Shown: one piece after another, positions 1 through 11,608 of the stretch
How positions within the stretch are numbered: position 1 is the first letter of the stretch
Layout: each line of letters opens with the position of its first letter
NCBI GenBank assembly: GCA_030533445.1
Contig: CM060064.1
Location: forward strand, 24,554,626-24,618,625
Reading direction: 5' to 3'
From: Cyprinodon diabolis
Lineage: Eukaryota > Chordata > Actinopteri > Cyprinodontiformes > Cyprinodontidae
Length of the DNA stretch: 64,000 nt
Position numbers and translations under genes: made by a program
The notes under the pieces: generated by a model
What the model was told of the DNA's origin: nothing
The model's input: the letters and a program-made list of their open reading frames with translations, nothing else
Database searches by the model: none

Positions 1-2
1 AC

Positions 3-494
3 GACGAATGTCTGCACACCGTGATGTGCGAAGTGGAAGCAGTGATCAACAGCAGACCCCTTACCAAGTCATCTGATGATGTCGATGACCTCGAGCCACT
101 GACACCGAATCATCTTCTTTTGCTCAAGGGAAGGCCAGCACTTCCTCCTGGCACGTTTCACAAAGAAGACCTGTACTGCAAACGAAGATGGAGGCAGGTG
201 CAGTATATCTCAGACATCTTCTGGAAGCGTTGGTCTAGAGAATACTTGCCCCTCCTACAAGAACGGCAGAAGTGGCTGGAGAAGAAGAGGAACGTGAAAG
301 AGGGGGACGTCGTACTCATTGTGGATGAAAGGGCTCCAAGAGGGTCCTGGTTGATGGGAAAGGTGGAGAAGACCATTCACGACGCCCAAGGATTTGTTCG
401 TCGGGTCCTCGTGAAAACGAAGACCAACATCCTTGAGAGGCCCATTGACAAGTTGTGTCTCTTGTTAGAGACGGAAGAATCTCATGGACAGTGA
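3..494 (+). CDS. BEL/Pao retrotransposon Pol polyprotein, C-terminal fragment (integrase end, DUF5641)
   Basis: The frame is open from the first bases of the window to a TGA at 492-494. The start reads as the end of the integrase core (motif [11 protein letters not shown]), followed by the conserved tail that sits behind the integrase in BEL/Pao elements: LTPNHLLLL, then [21 protein letters not shown], then GDVVLIVDE...RGSWLMGKV. The family Pol is well over 1,000 residues, so only its end is visible and the rest lies left of the window. The frame is intact here, and the 3' LTR follows about 170 bp later. The tail is thought to bind DNA during integration; that role is family knowledge. No host function is implied. 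Whether the whole element is intact cannot be judged from this window. Confidence 0.9.
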   Translation, partial: DECLHTVMCEVEAVINSRPLTKSSDDVDDLEPLTPNHLLLLKGRPALPPGTFHKEDLYCKRRWRQVQYISDIFWKRWSREYLPLLQERQKWLEKKRNVKEGDVVLIVDERAPRGSWLMGKVEKTIHDAQGFVRRVLVKTKTNILERPIDKLCLLLETEESHGQ

Positions 495-661
495 AAGACA
501 TTTCATCCAGTTAATTGTCTGTTAACTACTGGAATTCAAGTTAGTTTATGTTTAGACTTCAGTACATTTAAGTAATGGGGATTTGAGTATAGAAAATGAC
601 TTTTCAATTTATTGGTTTAGTGTAATTGTCATCCCCATGATGAGCAATTAGGGGCCGGAAA

Positions 662-988
662 TGTTGGTGCCATTTTCTATTTAGTAATTTACATTCATAT
701 TTAGTTAGCATTTTTGAATATGTTCAGTATTTGCATATTATAGAATATTTCTGATTGCATTAGAAATAAGTTACTGCTTTACTATTTTCATAATTTCCTT
801 TGGTTTAAATTTGCATTTGTTAATGCTTAGAATTATCTTGAATAATAGCTGATAGGATTTGACGTTGAGCAATGACGTGGCAGAGCTGTGCGTCTCCAAA
901 AAAAAAAAAAAAACTTGTGTGCTTTGTTCTGACTGGAAATAAAGACGGGGCGAACACACTGTTTTCTACCGTCGTTCAAATATCAACA
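662..988 (+). repeat. 3' LTR of the BEL/Pao element
   Basis: A purine-rich tract (GGGGCCGGAA, 651-660) immediately precedes TGTTG at 662, and the segment ends in the inverted match CAACA at 984-988. An AATAAA polyadenylation signal lies near 938. The 327-bp length, the TG...CA ends and the position behind the Pol stop fit a BEL 3' LTR. The 5' LTR is outside the window, so LTR identity and age cannot be measured. No target duplication can be confirmed from one side. Confidence 0.75.
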
Positions 989-2040
989 CGCGTAGACTCG
1001 TTCTTTCCGTCTGACTGAGTGGTTATTTGCATTCATGAGAAGAAATATTTAAGCACGGACATTTAGCCACTAAAGGGTCCTTTTCCAGATCAAACTGAAA
1101 ATTTTACCAGCTGAAAGATAATAGAAATAACAAAAATAGTATAACAATACGCCTATTATTATCAGAGTAAGATATTGAGGCTGTAGAATGATAATCCCTA
1201 TGGTCTAATGTAATTCCTTGGAAAGGTGGAGCGCACATCAGCTGATCTAAATAAAAGAAAGATGCCATAAAGTCAAACAGCATAATAGGCTAGTATCCGT
1301 AATATATATAAATAAGTTAAATAAGTAATTGTACAATTTCTGATATCATAGGCCATCAAGTGATAAAAAAAAAAAGAAAAACATTTAAGGCAACATTAAT
1401 AACTTGACCACAGTTGGGAGCAAACCCTTAACCTTTTGAATTGCAGACCATTCAACCTACCCTCACGCTAAACCTGGGGAACAATAATCTGCTCAGCTCG
1501 CAACAGGTGATACCCCTCCCAGTCTGCTCATTCACCTATCTAATCCTGACTCATGGGACGCCGAAATGGACTCAGACTGCCACCTAGTGGCTATAGTAGT
1601 CACATGTTTTTCACACAATTTGTGAAACACGCAGAGCGTGAGTGAAGTGTCCATTTCCAACCATCACCCACTGTATCCTAACTGTAATTCCACAGTTCTT
1701 ATATTAATGTTATTTATTGATAGATTTGATTATCAGTTAGCAGGTCTACTGCATTATTATTCATGCATGTCTAATAATTAACAGCCATGTTACATTAGGT
1801 CCTGATAGCTGAGTGTTTTGGCTGCATAAATGTGGATCTATGGCCAAGAAGTGCCAGATAGCATCATATTCCTAACTCCCTGGAGGAAGATGCTATCTGC
1901 TGTAGCTTTAGCTTTACCAGAGCATGGCTGAAGCTGGAAGCCCCATCGGGGGACTCACCGTGTTGTCCCCCGGTGATGCTCCCAAACCTCTTCTTACTTG
2001 ACGCAACTACAGATTTGGTTTATAGAAAGAAATACTCATA
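989..2040. other. Gene-free stretch, nothing recognised
   Basis: AT-rich sequence with short A tracts. No open frame with recognisable similarity, no terminal repeats and no tandem array were seen. Confidence 0.6.
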
Positions 2041-2170
2041 CTCGTACTCGTCGTCTCCCGCTTTATCCGGAATCGGGTCGCGGAGGCAGCAGACTAAGCA
2101 GAGACTATAAGAGATATTTCTTTCTCTGCTTAGCAGACTAAGCAGAGAAAGAAATATCTCTTTCAATAGT
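2041..2170. repeat. Dispersed-repeat fragment with a perfect 25-bp hairpin
   Basis: The left part (about 2041-2103) resembles a common fish dispersed repeat. It runs into a perfect inverted repeat with arms 2109-2133 and 2138-2162 and a 4-base loop CAGA (2134-2137). The phrase CAGACTAAGCAGAGA occurs both before the hairpin and inside its right arm, which suggests a local template-switch origin. Confidence 0.7.
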
Positions 2171-2363
2171 GACAATTCATATTATTAAAGTTATTAGCTT
2201 TGCCTTGTGATGACGGTGACTAAAAAGTTTTACAGTTTTTTTTTAAAACAAACTCAAAACTTATATTTTCTATTTTAATTTTCTTTTGTTGAGATTTAAA
2301 ATACTATTTTGTTTTGAGCCCATTTCAAATAAAGTTTTTTTTTTTATCATAAGGTTAATAATC

Positions 2364-2713
2364 CATCCATCCATTATCTGACAAGCTTATCCCGAGTGGG
2401 GTCACGAGGGGTGCTGGGTGCCTATCTCCAGCAGTCAATGGGCGAGAGGCGGGGTCCCCCCTGGACAGGTCGCTAGTCCATCACAGGGCAACACAGAGAC
2501 ACACAGGACAAACAACCATTCACGCACACACTCACACCTAAACAACCATTCACGCAGACACTCACACCTAATTTAGAGAATCCAATTAACCTAACAGTCA
2601 TGTTTTTGGACTGTGGGAGGAAGCCGGAGTACACGGAGAGAACCCACGCATGCTAAGGGAGAACATGCAAACTCCATGCAGAAAGGCCCCGGGCCGGGAA
2701 TCGAACCCAGAAT
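2364..2713 (-). mobile_element. tRNA-derived SINE, minus orientation, with 12-bp target-site duplication
   Basis: The 12-mer AGGTTAATAATC flanks the element exactly, at 2352-2363 and 2714-2725, as expected from target-primed reverse transcription. Read on the minus strand, the element opens with a tRNA B-box-like motif (GGTTCGATTCCCGG). It ends in a (GGAT)n-type tail, seen on the plus strand as CATCCATCCAT. The body is the widespread fish repeat with the phrases TGGACTGTGGGAGGAAGCC and GAACATGCAAACTCCATGC. A 30-bp internal unit is present twice, about 2509-2570. There is no coding capacity; mobilisation would depend on a LINE. Confidence 0.8.
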
Positions 2714-2889
2714 AGGTTAATAATCATTTTAGTTTAATAAATCAATAGGATTTTATAATGCTTTTTATCCATTTTGTTTGAAAACTTATGCATGCAGAAG
2801 TATGTATGAGTTTACCACACATTGTATGTAATAAAGTAAGTATTTATAATTTAAAAAAAAAAGTCTTTATCTTTTCCAATGTTTTTACA

Positions 2890-2908
2890 ATATATATATA
2901 TATATAGA

Positions 2909-2958
<50 letters not shown>

Positions 2959-2982
2959 ATTTTTTTTATATATATATATATA
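2890..2982. repeat. (TA)n microsatellite, left of the LINE insert
   Basis: Nearly pure TA dinucleotides with short interruptions (GACCA, then GTGTGTGTATTTTTTT) run up to the first LINE-derived base near 2983. Confidence 0.9.
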
Positions 2983-3710
2983 TCAGTACCAAGGCACCAC
3001 AAGAACAGGCACTCATAACAAGATCAATAAAGGCCAGGGTCTACCACACCTGGCAGGACCCCCGATGCACACTGTGCAAAGATGCCTCTGAAACAATACA
3101 GCACATAACAGCAGGGTGTAAAATGCAGGCAGGAAGTGCATACATGGAACGCCACAACCAGGTAGCTGTCATAGTGTACAGGAACATCTGCCATGAGTAT
3201 GGGCTGGAAGTCCCAAGTTCAAAATGGAAGACACCTCATAAGGTAGTTGAGAATGACCGAGCTAAGATCCTATGGGACTTCAAGATCCAGACTGACAAAC
3301 AGGTGATGGCTAACCAACCAGACATCGTGTTCATCGACAAACAGCAGAAGAAGGCAGTAGTGATAGATGTGGCAATCCCAAGCGACAGCAACATCAAGAA
3401 GAAAGAACACAAGAAGCTTGAGAAATACCAAGGGCTGAAAGAGGAGCTAGAAAAGATGTGGAAAGTAAGAGCAGCAGTGGTGCCAGTGGTAATTGGAGCA
3501 CTGGGGGCTGTGACCCCCAAACTGGGAGAGTGGCTACAGCAGATTCCAGGTAAAACATCAGAGGTCTCTGTCCAGAAGAGCGCAGTCCTAGGAACAGCTA
3601 AGATACTGCGCAGAACCCTCAAACTCCCAGGCCTCTGGTAGAGGACCCGAGCTTGAGGATGACACATACCACCCCACGAGGGGTGAGAAAACAGTTTTTT
3701 TTTTGTTTTT

Positions 3711-3712
<2 letters not shown>
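2983..3712 (+). mobile_element. 5'-truncated Rex6/Dong-like (R4 clade) LINE end with restriction-like endonuclease
   Basis: The frame is open to a TAG at 3639-3641 and encodes about 218 residues of the C-terminus of a site-selective LINE polyprotein. It shows the CCHC finger (CTLC, then QHITAGC; about 3067-3120). After that comes the restriction-like endonuclease with PDIVFID and VVIDVAIP (about 3318-3380), a PD-(D/E)xK-type core typical of the R4/Dong/Rex6 group. The reverse transcriptase is missing, which is normal 5' truncation. A short 3' UTR ends in T-rich sequence that passes directly into (TA)n. The preserved part has no stop or frameshift. The exact subfamily name is an inference. Confidence 0.85.
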
Positions 3713-3774
<62 letters not shown>

Positions 3775-3800
3775 CGTATATATATATATATATATATATG
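3713..3800. repeat. (TA)n microsatellite, right of the LINE insert
   Basis: A long pure TA run, interrupted once by ACACCG. Together with the tract at 2890-2982 it brackets the LINE fragment. Confidence 0.9.
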
Positions 3801-5765
3801 GCATTGTGTATATGTAATGTTTTCTATAAATAACAGGCTATTACAACCACGCCCCACCTCAGCATAAAATGGTTTCACTAGGACAATGGCGGGCCGCAAC
3901 TTTTCAAGTTAATTTCGTTGCAAACTATGAATGTCAGGTTTTCAGAAGCTCAGAAAAAAAGGGAAGATGACAGCAAAGGCTTGAGGGATTTTATGATATT
4001 AAAAATAAACTGAAGATGAGTCAGGAACAGGTCCAGGAAAGGAATTGCAGAAGAATGATGGCAATTCAATGCCAGGTAAGAAGCAATATATTTATCAATA
4101 TGATTTCAAAGTATATCATCTGGTAACTAGTGTAAGGTGGAAAACACTAAAAGATGGTATTGTCCTGGGCCCTAGCATATTTTCTCAGCTGGCCTGGTCA
4201 CAGGCACTATGATCACATTTTTTGTCATATTTTTGATTCTGTTTGTGCATCTACAAATAGTGTAAAGGCAGTGGAGGAACCCCCCACCCCTGTGGTTACA
4301 GGGTTGGATTAAGGTCACTGGGTTATTATGCCATCGAAAACTGCACTCTTCAAGCCCAGCAGGCAACAAACCAGATTAATCTACAGCATCATCCACCTAC
4401 TGAGACATCTATCCAAGCCAAATACAAATCACAATGCGAAGCTGAACTCGCAAAAGTATTGAATAAAATACACAGGTTAGATTTTTTTTTGCAAGGCATT
4501 TGATTTAATCCACGATTCGCAAATAATCTGTGAGCAAGATGACTAAAAACCTAACTGAAGGGCTTTAAAAGTTTCTTTGAGAAATGATTGGGATTATCTT
4601 TTTGTTGTTTTACTTTAAACTGATTTTTTTCCCCCCTAAACAGAATATATTATCCTCCTATTGGGAGGAACAGCATTAGTTTTTCCTGTACATACACACA
4701 TACAGTATGAGATATCTGCCACTCCCTGCCACATATTTAAAACCCTTCTGTTGATCTATTCATGGGCCCCCAGCCTCCCCTCACCCTCACATATGACTTA
4801 TTCTCCAGTCCATTTGCCAAAACGTTTTTAGATTTTTCAGAAGCAGTTCAGCTTAAACCTTTCAGGAGTTTAATAGCAAAGATAGAGCACCAAACACTTG
4901 GAGGCTCTGAGATAGAAATAACCTCTCAGTGTGTTTGGAACAGGACACTTAAGTTTCCACCCACTCAATACAGAGGTCATCCTTCTGCAAGCAGTATTAC
5001 AGTAGAGGAGGGTCTGGATCCGTCGGACAACCAATTGACCTGGATTCAAAGAAAGTTCCAGACTAAGCCAAAACGGTTTCTTTTGTTTCAAGCATCGAAG
5101 ATTTTAAAGTAAACAGGACAGGTGATGACAGTCAGACGTGTCTATGGTGGACATTTGGAAATGTTCTCAACAAAGGGCTGAAGGAAGTCTGCAGGCTGAT
5201 GACAAAAACAGGCAGAGGGAACTAAATGCTGCTGCACAAACAATTTAGAACCTTCTTGCTTACACGCCTCTCACATGGGAACCTACTCATGCTAGAAAGA
5301 GCCCTTATGCTTTATAAGAAAATGGACAGAACAAAAATTAAACATCTAACTGCCTTAATCAAAACAAAAGCTTCATCATTGACATTAGGTAAAAGAATTA
5401 TATAAAGATTAAAATACAGACCCAGGTTTGTTTATTGACATAACATCCATATACACACGTGGAAAAGGCTATTGGTAGCTTTCGTTTAATGAATGAAAAA
5501 CCCCGATTGGTGATGGAAATTACTCGCTTCTTACAAAAGTAATAATAAATAATAATTAATTGAAAATCAGGCCTGTTTCATTTGTTTGTTTTTTTAAATC
5601 ATTCTGTTGAGGCATGGTTGAAATTTCTCCAATGTGAGATAAAATTCTATTTATTGCTTTAGTCAGATTCGATTGATTTCTGTGAACATTGTGGGTTTTT
5701 CTTTAATTAAATGAGGAGTACGAAGAATTTTTATGAATAAAGCTACTTTTAAGCAATCAAGGTTT
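3801..5765. other. Gene-free stretch, no recognisable gene
   Basis: AT-rich DNA. A 116-codon open frame at 4762-5112 (+) resembles no family I know and has no splice or promoter context, so I do not call it. The 20-mer at 5621-5640 is identical to the SINE tail at 8481-8500. Confidence 0.5.
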
Positions 5766-8110
5766 CAATTTATCAGGTTTTTATGTCTTTAGGACATTCC
5801 TGTAATCTATGTAATGGGTTAGCTTCATCTGGATTTATAGACAGATATAGCTGAGTATCATCAGCAAAACAGTGGAAAATAATCCCACGCTGTCTAATTA
5901 TTCTACCGATTGGGAGCATATATATATAGTAAAAAGAATTGGTCCTAGCACTGATCCCTGTGGTACTCCACAGTTAACCCTTGAACATGAGGAAGATTTG
6001 TCATTAACGTGAACAAGCTGAAATTGATCAGATAGATAAGATTTAAACAAGTCTAGTGCTACTCCTTTAATTCCAACAAAATATTCAAGTCTTTCAAAAG
6101 AATATTATGATCAACTGTATCAAATGGAGCACTGAGATTTAACAGGACAAGCACAGATACAAGTCCATTATCTATGGCCATGAGAATATCATTAGTGACT
6201 TTCACCAGAGCTGTTTCAGTGCTATGATGAGCTCTAAAGCCAGACTGAAACTCTTCAAAAAGTTCATTATGGTGTAAGTAGTCGCATACTTGTTTGACAA
6301 CTATTTTCTCAAGAATTTTAGATAAGAAAGGAAGATTGGATATAGGTCTCTAATTGACCAAGTCATCTGGGTTAACAGTTTCTTAAGTAAAGGTTTAATT
6401 ACAGCAATCTTAAAAGCCTTTTGTACACATCCCTGTAACAGGGATATATTCATCATAATTAAAATGGAGGACAAGATCAAAGGAAATAGTTTCTTAAAAA
6501 ACCTGGCTGGAACTGGATCTAACATACCAGTTCAAGGCTCACTGCTCAGTAACGCAGAGGAGAGAGAAAGTAAAACAGATTCTTTAAAATGTATAACTGC
6601 ACTATCTGATAATGATCTGCTAAAGTTAAACCTTTTGGGGGAGGAGAACTCTGCTAAAGTAATCCTGAAGGTTACTAAAAATTGGTCAGAAATTAAAGGG
6701 TTGTGAGGAAATACTGTTATTTCTTCACATTCTATGCTATATGTCAGCACAAGGTCCAAGGTATGAAGATGAGAATGTGTGGGACTATTCACATTTTGAA
6801 CAAAGCCAAGGTAGCATTAAATGCTGCACTTAAGCTATCACCTTCAATGTCAGCATGGATGTTAAAATTCCCCACTAGGATGATCCTGTCAGTATTTAAT
6901 ACCAAATCAGAAAGGAACTCCAAAAACCTATCTAAACATTCAGAGTAATGACCTGGTAAACGATACAAAGTTAAAAAAAGAACAGGTTTTCTTGCTTTGC
7001 AATTTGGATGAGGGAAACTAAGGGTTAAATGTTCAAAGAGTTGTAATTATTAACTGCCTTTGGAGTAATCAGTAAGTCAGACTGAAAGATTGTTGCTATT
7101 CCTCCTCCTTGCCCAGAATTTCTGGGTATGTGAAAATTTAAATAACTAGAAGGAGTTGCCTCATTTATGCGCACATAATCCTCTTGCAAGTTTCTGTAAG
7201 GCAACATAAATCAATGTGATTATCACAAATCAAGTCATTAACTAGCAGATTTTTAGAAGAAAGAGATCTTATGTTAAATAAACCACATTTAATCATTTTA
7301 ACTTCTTTCCCAATTTGAGTTATTTTAATTTTAATTATATTACCATCATTTATTGCTTTGGGAATCTTTTCTAATTTATTCGATTTTGGTCATGGGCGAG
7401 ACACTGGCTGTATGGATTAATGAGTGGGTAACAGTAGAAAGCTGCAGAGAGGTGTATTACACTACGACTCTTCTTTCTGGTCTGCACCCTGGGTTGTCAG
7501 GGTTTTGGAGGACTAATAAATTTGGCCAGATTCCTAGAAAGAAGAGCTGCACCATCCAAAGTGGGATGGATGCCATCTCTCCTAATTAGACCAGGATTTC
7601 CCCAAAAGGATTGCCAATTATTAATGTAGCCCACGTTGTTTAGGATACCACCTAGACAACCAGTGGTTGAATGACGACATACGGCTAAACATGTCATCAC
7701 TGGTCAGATCATGGAGGGGACCAGAGAAAATTACAGAGTCCGACATTGTTTTGGCAAACTTACACACCGAAGCAACACTAATTTTAGTGACCTCCGATCG
7801 GCGTAACCGGGTGTCATTGCCGCCAGCGTGAATAACAATCTTACTGTATTTAACCTTATCCTTAGCCTGCAGTTTGGATTTGATTTTGCCCCTTCTGGCC
7901 CCCAGCAAACATTTGACTATGGTCCCTGGTGTCTCTAATGCCACGTTTCTGACTATGGAGCTGCCAATCACCAGAGTGGGCTTCTCAGTGGGTGCGTCAC
8001 CGAGCAGGGAAAATCGGTTCGAAATGTGGACGGGTTGGTGGTGCCTAAACTTTCTGTGTACGGTTACCTAATGGCCTGGCTGCTCAGGCACTTTTGGAGA
8101 GGGGGGCCTA
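5766..8110 (-). mobile_element. Decayed L2-like LINE, antisense, with esterase, endonuclease and reverse-transcriptase remnants
   Basis: Read on the minus strand from high to low coordinates there are three parts. (1) A GDSL/SGNH-esterase-like segment at about 7970-7500, with GSSIVRN and HAGGND, as in ORF1 of CR1/L2-type fish LINEs. (2) An apurinic-endonuclease-like part at about 7230-6530, with ITPKAVNNYNS, HTLDLVLTYSIECEEITVFP and HNPLISDQFLVTF. (3) Reverse transcriptase at about 6530-5830, with AIVIKPLLKK-like sequence, CGVPQGSVLGPIL near 5941-5965 and the catalytic FADDTQLYLS near 5856-5868. Frameshifts and stops break it throughout, so it is dead. It stops abruptly inside the RT region near 5766, so the true LINE 3' end is missing. 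Confidence 0.85.
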
Positions 8111-8304
8111 CTTTAACTAATGGATGTTCAACAACCTGAAGCCTGGGTTCTAACTATGACACCCTTGCCTCCAAAGTTAAACAAATACAACACTTATTAC
8201 ACATACCATTATCACCAAAAGTGACAGAGGAATAACTGAACATCTGACACAGAGAGCAGGAGAGAGGAGAGGAAGAAGTAAGAGTTGTAACAGTCTGTAA
8301 GAGT

Positions 8305-8517
8305 AAGAGTCATGGGTTTAGAGCAGTGTGCTTGTGCTTTGAGAAGGTTGCAAAACCTATTTCGAATGCTACTGCCTCCACTCTGGATTCCTGAGGGAGA
8401 CCCTTAATCCCCGATTACTCCCCTGGCGCCACACAATGGCAGCCCACTGCTCCCCAAGGGGATGGGTTAAATGCAGAGGTAAATTTCTCCAATGTGAGAT
8501 CAATAAAGTTCAAGTAA
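8305..8517 (+). mobile_element. tRNA-derived SINE fragment with conserved fish 3' tail
   Basis: The head has weak A-box and B-box resemblance (GGTTTAGAGCAGTGTGC, then TTTCGAATGC). The tail carries the phrases GGGTTAAATGCAGAGG and AATTTCTCCAATGTGAGATC followed by AATAAAG, a 3' end shared by many fish SINEs. No clear target duplication was found. Confidence 0.6.
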
Positions 8518-11108
8518 TTTATTATTCAATATTAGCTCAGATCTTTGAGACAGGAGGCGAGGTTATTGCATAATAAATCTAAATTTTCCAAACGGACTGT
8601 TAAAGGTTTTATTCCGTTTTGTCGAGCAGAGGAATGTCCATGTTTCTATGTATAAAGCTTATCAGCTTAAAAATTAGTAAGTTAACCTTGTATCAAAAAT
8701 GCAACATTCAAAACAGAAATACCTTCAATACCAATTCCTAATAATTTAGTTGGGTTTTTTGTTGTTTTTAACAAAGCAAAGCACTGACAGTTCTGAAAAC
8801 TAAAATTAGTTTATTATGAAAATATTTGGAGTGGCTGGGGAAATATAACTTTTCAGGTCATCAAAAAAAAAAAAAAAACAGGACCTTCTTGTATCTTGCA
8901 TCCGCTGTCTCTAAGCTACGCGGTAAACATGGAGGAGAGTCAGCCTACCAGCCTCATGAGTCAAAGTTCCAAATTAAAAGCCAAAAAGTGCATTTTGAAT
9001 AACAGGCTAATCACTGCCACAAGCAGCACACATGATAATCATACCACCTTCAGCATGGGGCCTTCAAGTTTCCATAACAAGTGTTCACAATACAGCATAT
9101 GATGCAAAAAGCCTCTAATTTAATCCTCTCCGGTATTTCTGAGACCGCAGTGACAAGTCAGGTCAGCAGGCTGAGGGCCAAGTCAGTGTGCATTCAAACA
9201 CAGAGAACAAGACTGTCCGTATGTGCTGGTGAGTCAAAAGTCATCACTCAGGGTAAAGTGAAGTTTATATAAAAAAATTTGGTGCAGGTATGACTAGTTC
9301 CAAAGGAAAGGAGTTAACATCTGTCACCTGTGATGCTGTCTGAATGCAACAATCCAAAAAGATCCGGCATGTTGCTGCTGAGAGTAATACAATCCAGAGT
9401 GAGACAACTCACTGTGAGCAAAACAGAACATAAGTTATGTGCTTAAAACATATAAAAAGAAATGCTCATTAATGTGACAGTAACTCCAAACCAAAATCAT
9501 GAAAACTAAATGCCCGCATGCAAACTTCAAAAAGGCCTCATCAAAAGGAAACATGCAAAAAAGCCATTACGGAGTTAATGTCTGAATGTCGATTTTTTAC
9601 TTACACTGCTGCCCTCAATATAAAAGGCAACATCTGACATTAATGAGGTACAGGCTCAACAATGAGGGAGGGCGCGTTTTTTTTTTTTCTCTTAAAGAGT
9701 TCTGGATCAAGATATAAACAATATCCCACCCTCTAAACAAACAAGTGAATGGGGAAAAGTTAATTCAAATGCTCTAGGGACTTTACTGGAAGCACTTTCA
9801 CTAAACAGGACAAAAAAAGAAACTATGTGAATCCTTTAGGGCCAAATGACTTAGAACAAGATCTCGGTGGATGTAAAGGTTGATTCTTGGCACAAATTGA
9901 CTAGTATAGAAAGACAAAGAGAACATTCCTGAGGGCAGTCACTGGACAAGACAGCATTGTCATTTAGTACAGGGAGAGAAAACATTAGAACACTACATCA
10001 AAAGTTACTGTCCTCTGAAACCTTAACACTAACATTTTTGCTGGAAATATTTTCGCAAAAGACAACCAAATACTTTTTCGTAGGTCGTTAAAGTTTTAGA
10101 ATTGCCTCAATATTTAGCAAAACAAAAGATCTTTCTAAGTTGCTATTAAAATCGTCAGTAACAAATGTATCAAATTTTTCTGTTGTTATTTGAAATTCCT
10201 TTAGACTGATGTAAAAAACATGCATCTCTTTTGCCTGCCTGCACCTCACTGTCGACCCTCCCAAAGCCCTTGGGTGGCCTGATACTACTCCTAGTTCAAT
10301 GAACTACCAAACTTGGAGCTATTAAACGTTTTCAGCTGCAAAGTTTACTATATTTTAGTCACATTTCAATTTATTTGCCTATCATGTATGACCCAAGCCT
10401 GGACCTTTGATCTGCTTCCTGCCTCTGTCTATCTGGAAATCTCTGCCCATGCATTGGGCCTCATGTTACTGATTCTCTAACCAAGCTTACAGAATTTTCT
10501 CTCGTTTAGGCTTTCTGAAAACATATGCATGTGGAATGCTTCTCTGTGCATCACTCTTGAACTGGTTAAGACTCCCTCACTAGCATTAGCACTGTTTGGC
10601 CCCTTCAAGATTTAGCTCATTCATTCAGAAATCTAAATTATCCAAACAGCCCCAGGGATCAATCATCAGGGCCACTACAACCTCCCGGCTTCTGCAAAGC
10701 TTAATGAGCTTAATTTAGTACATCTTCAACACCATTGAGTTGTTCTCAGTCACTAACCCTTTTCTACCCATGAGGATCCCAAACAGCAGTTTATTTTCAA
10801 ATACTGAACGCTGACTTCTTGTGTCGGATGAAATCTCAGGTCTCCAGATTCTGTCCAAAAAGATTCTTCCTTTACTCATACTTCATATATTAAAAAGGTG
10901 ATTTTCATTAAGTCTCTGTGAAGAAAGTAAAACATGGATATTTTGAATACTGGGGGCAAAAAAACCTAAACAGGCTGTTTTTTAATAAACATATTTAAAT
11001 AATTGTTGTACTGTTTCTCTTGGTAGATTGAAATAATTAAAACCAGCAATTTAAAATTATTTTAAGGAATATAGATTTCTGTTACATATTTGAAGCATGT
11101 GTCATTAG
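8518..11108. other. Gene-free stretch, nothing recognised
   Basis: AT-rich DNA with scattered poly-A/T tracts. Short open frames at 8896-9102 and 9081-9272 have no recognisable content. The last 8 bases are the left target duplication of the hAT element that follows. Confidence 0.5.
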
Positions 11109-11527
11109 CAGTGTTGGGCACGTTACTTTGAAAAAGTAATTAGTTATAGTTACTAGTTACTTCTCCCAAAAAGTAACTGAGTTACTAACTGAGTTACTCC
11201 ACAATAAAAGTAACTAGTTACTAGTAAAAGTAACTATTGCGTTACTTTTGCGTTTCTCGCCCCCGTAAACCTCACCACCCAGCCCCCACCTTCTCGTGTG
11301 TGTGTTTCCAAAGCCAGCTGAATAGAGCGGACGACAAAGACAAGAACCTGCAGAGAGTTTAGCATTTATTGCAACTCAACGTAAATTACATCAGGGGGGA
11401 ACGCCATGTGAAGTTTTTTAACAGGGCATTCAGATCTGGTGAGTATATGAAATTAATAACTGGGGATGTCTAATTCTGAAATCCTGTGTGTTTGGGTTGT
11501 TATAGATACTGCAGCATCTATCTATAC

Positions 11528-11608
<81 letters not shown>

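Noticed and set aside
2879..3091. Tyrosine/isoleucine-repeat frames in the (TA)n tracts
   Set aside because: Pure products of TA dinucleotide translation.
4762..5112. 116-codon open frame, plus strand
   Set aside because: No recognisable motif, no promoter, splice or polyA context, and AT-rich intergenic surroundings.
8896..9272. Two overlapping short frames
   Set aside because: No conserved features; typical chance frames.
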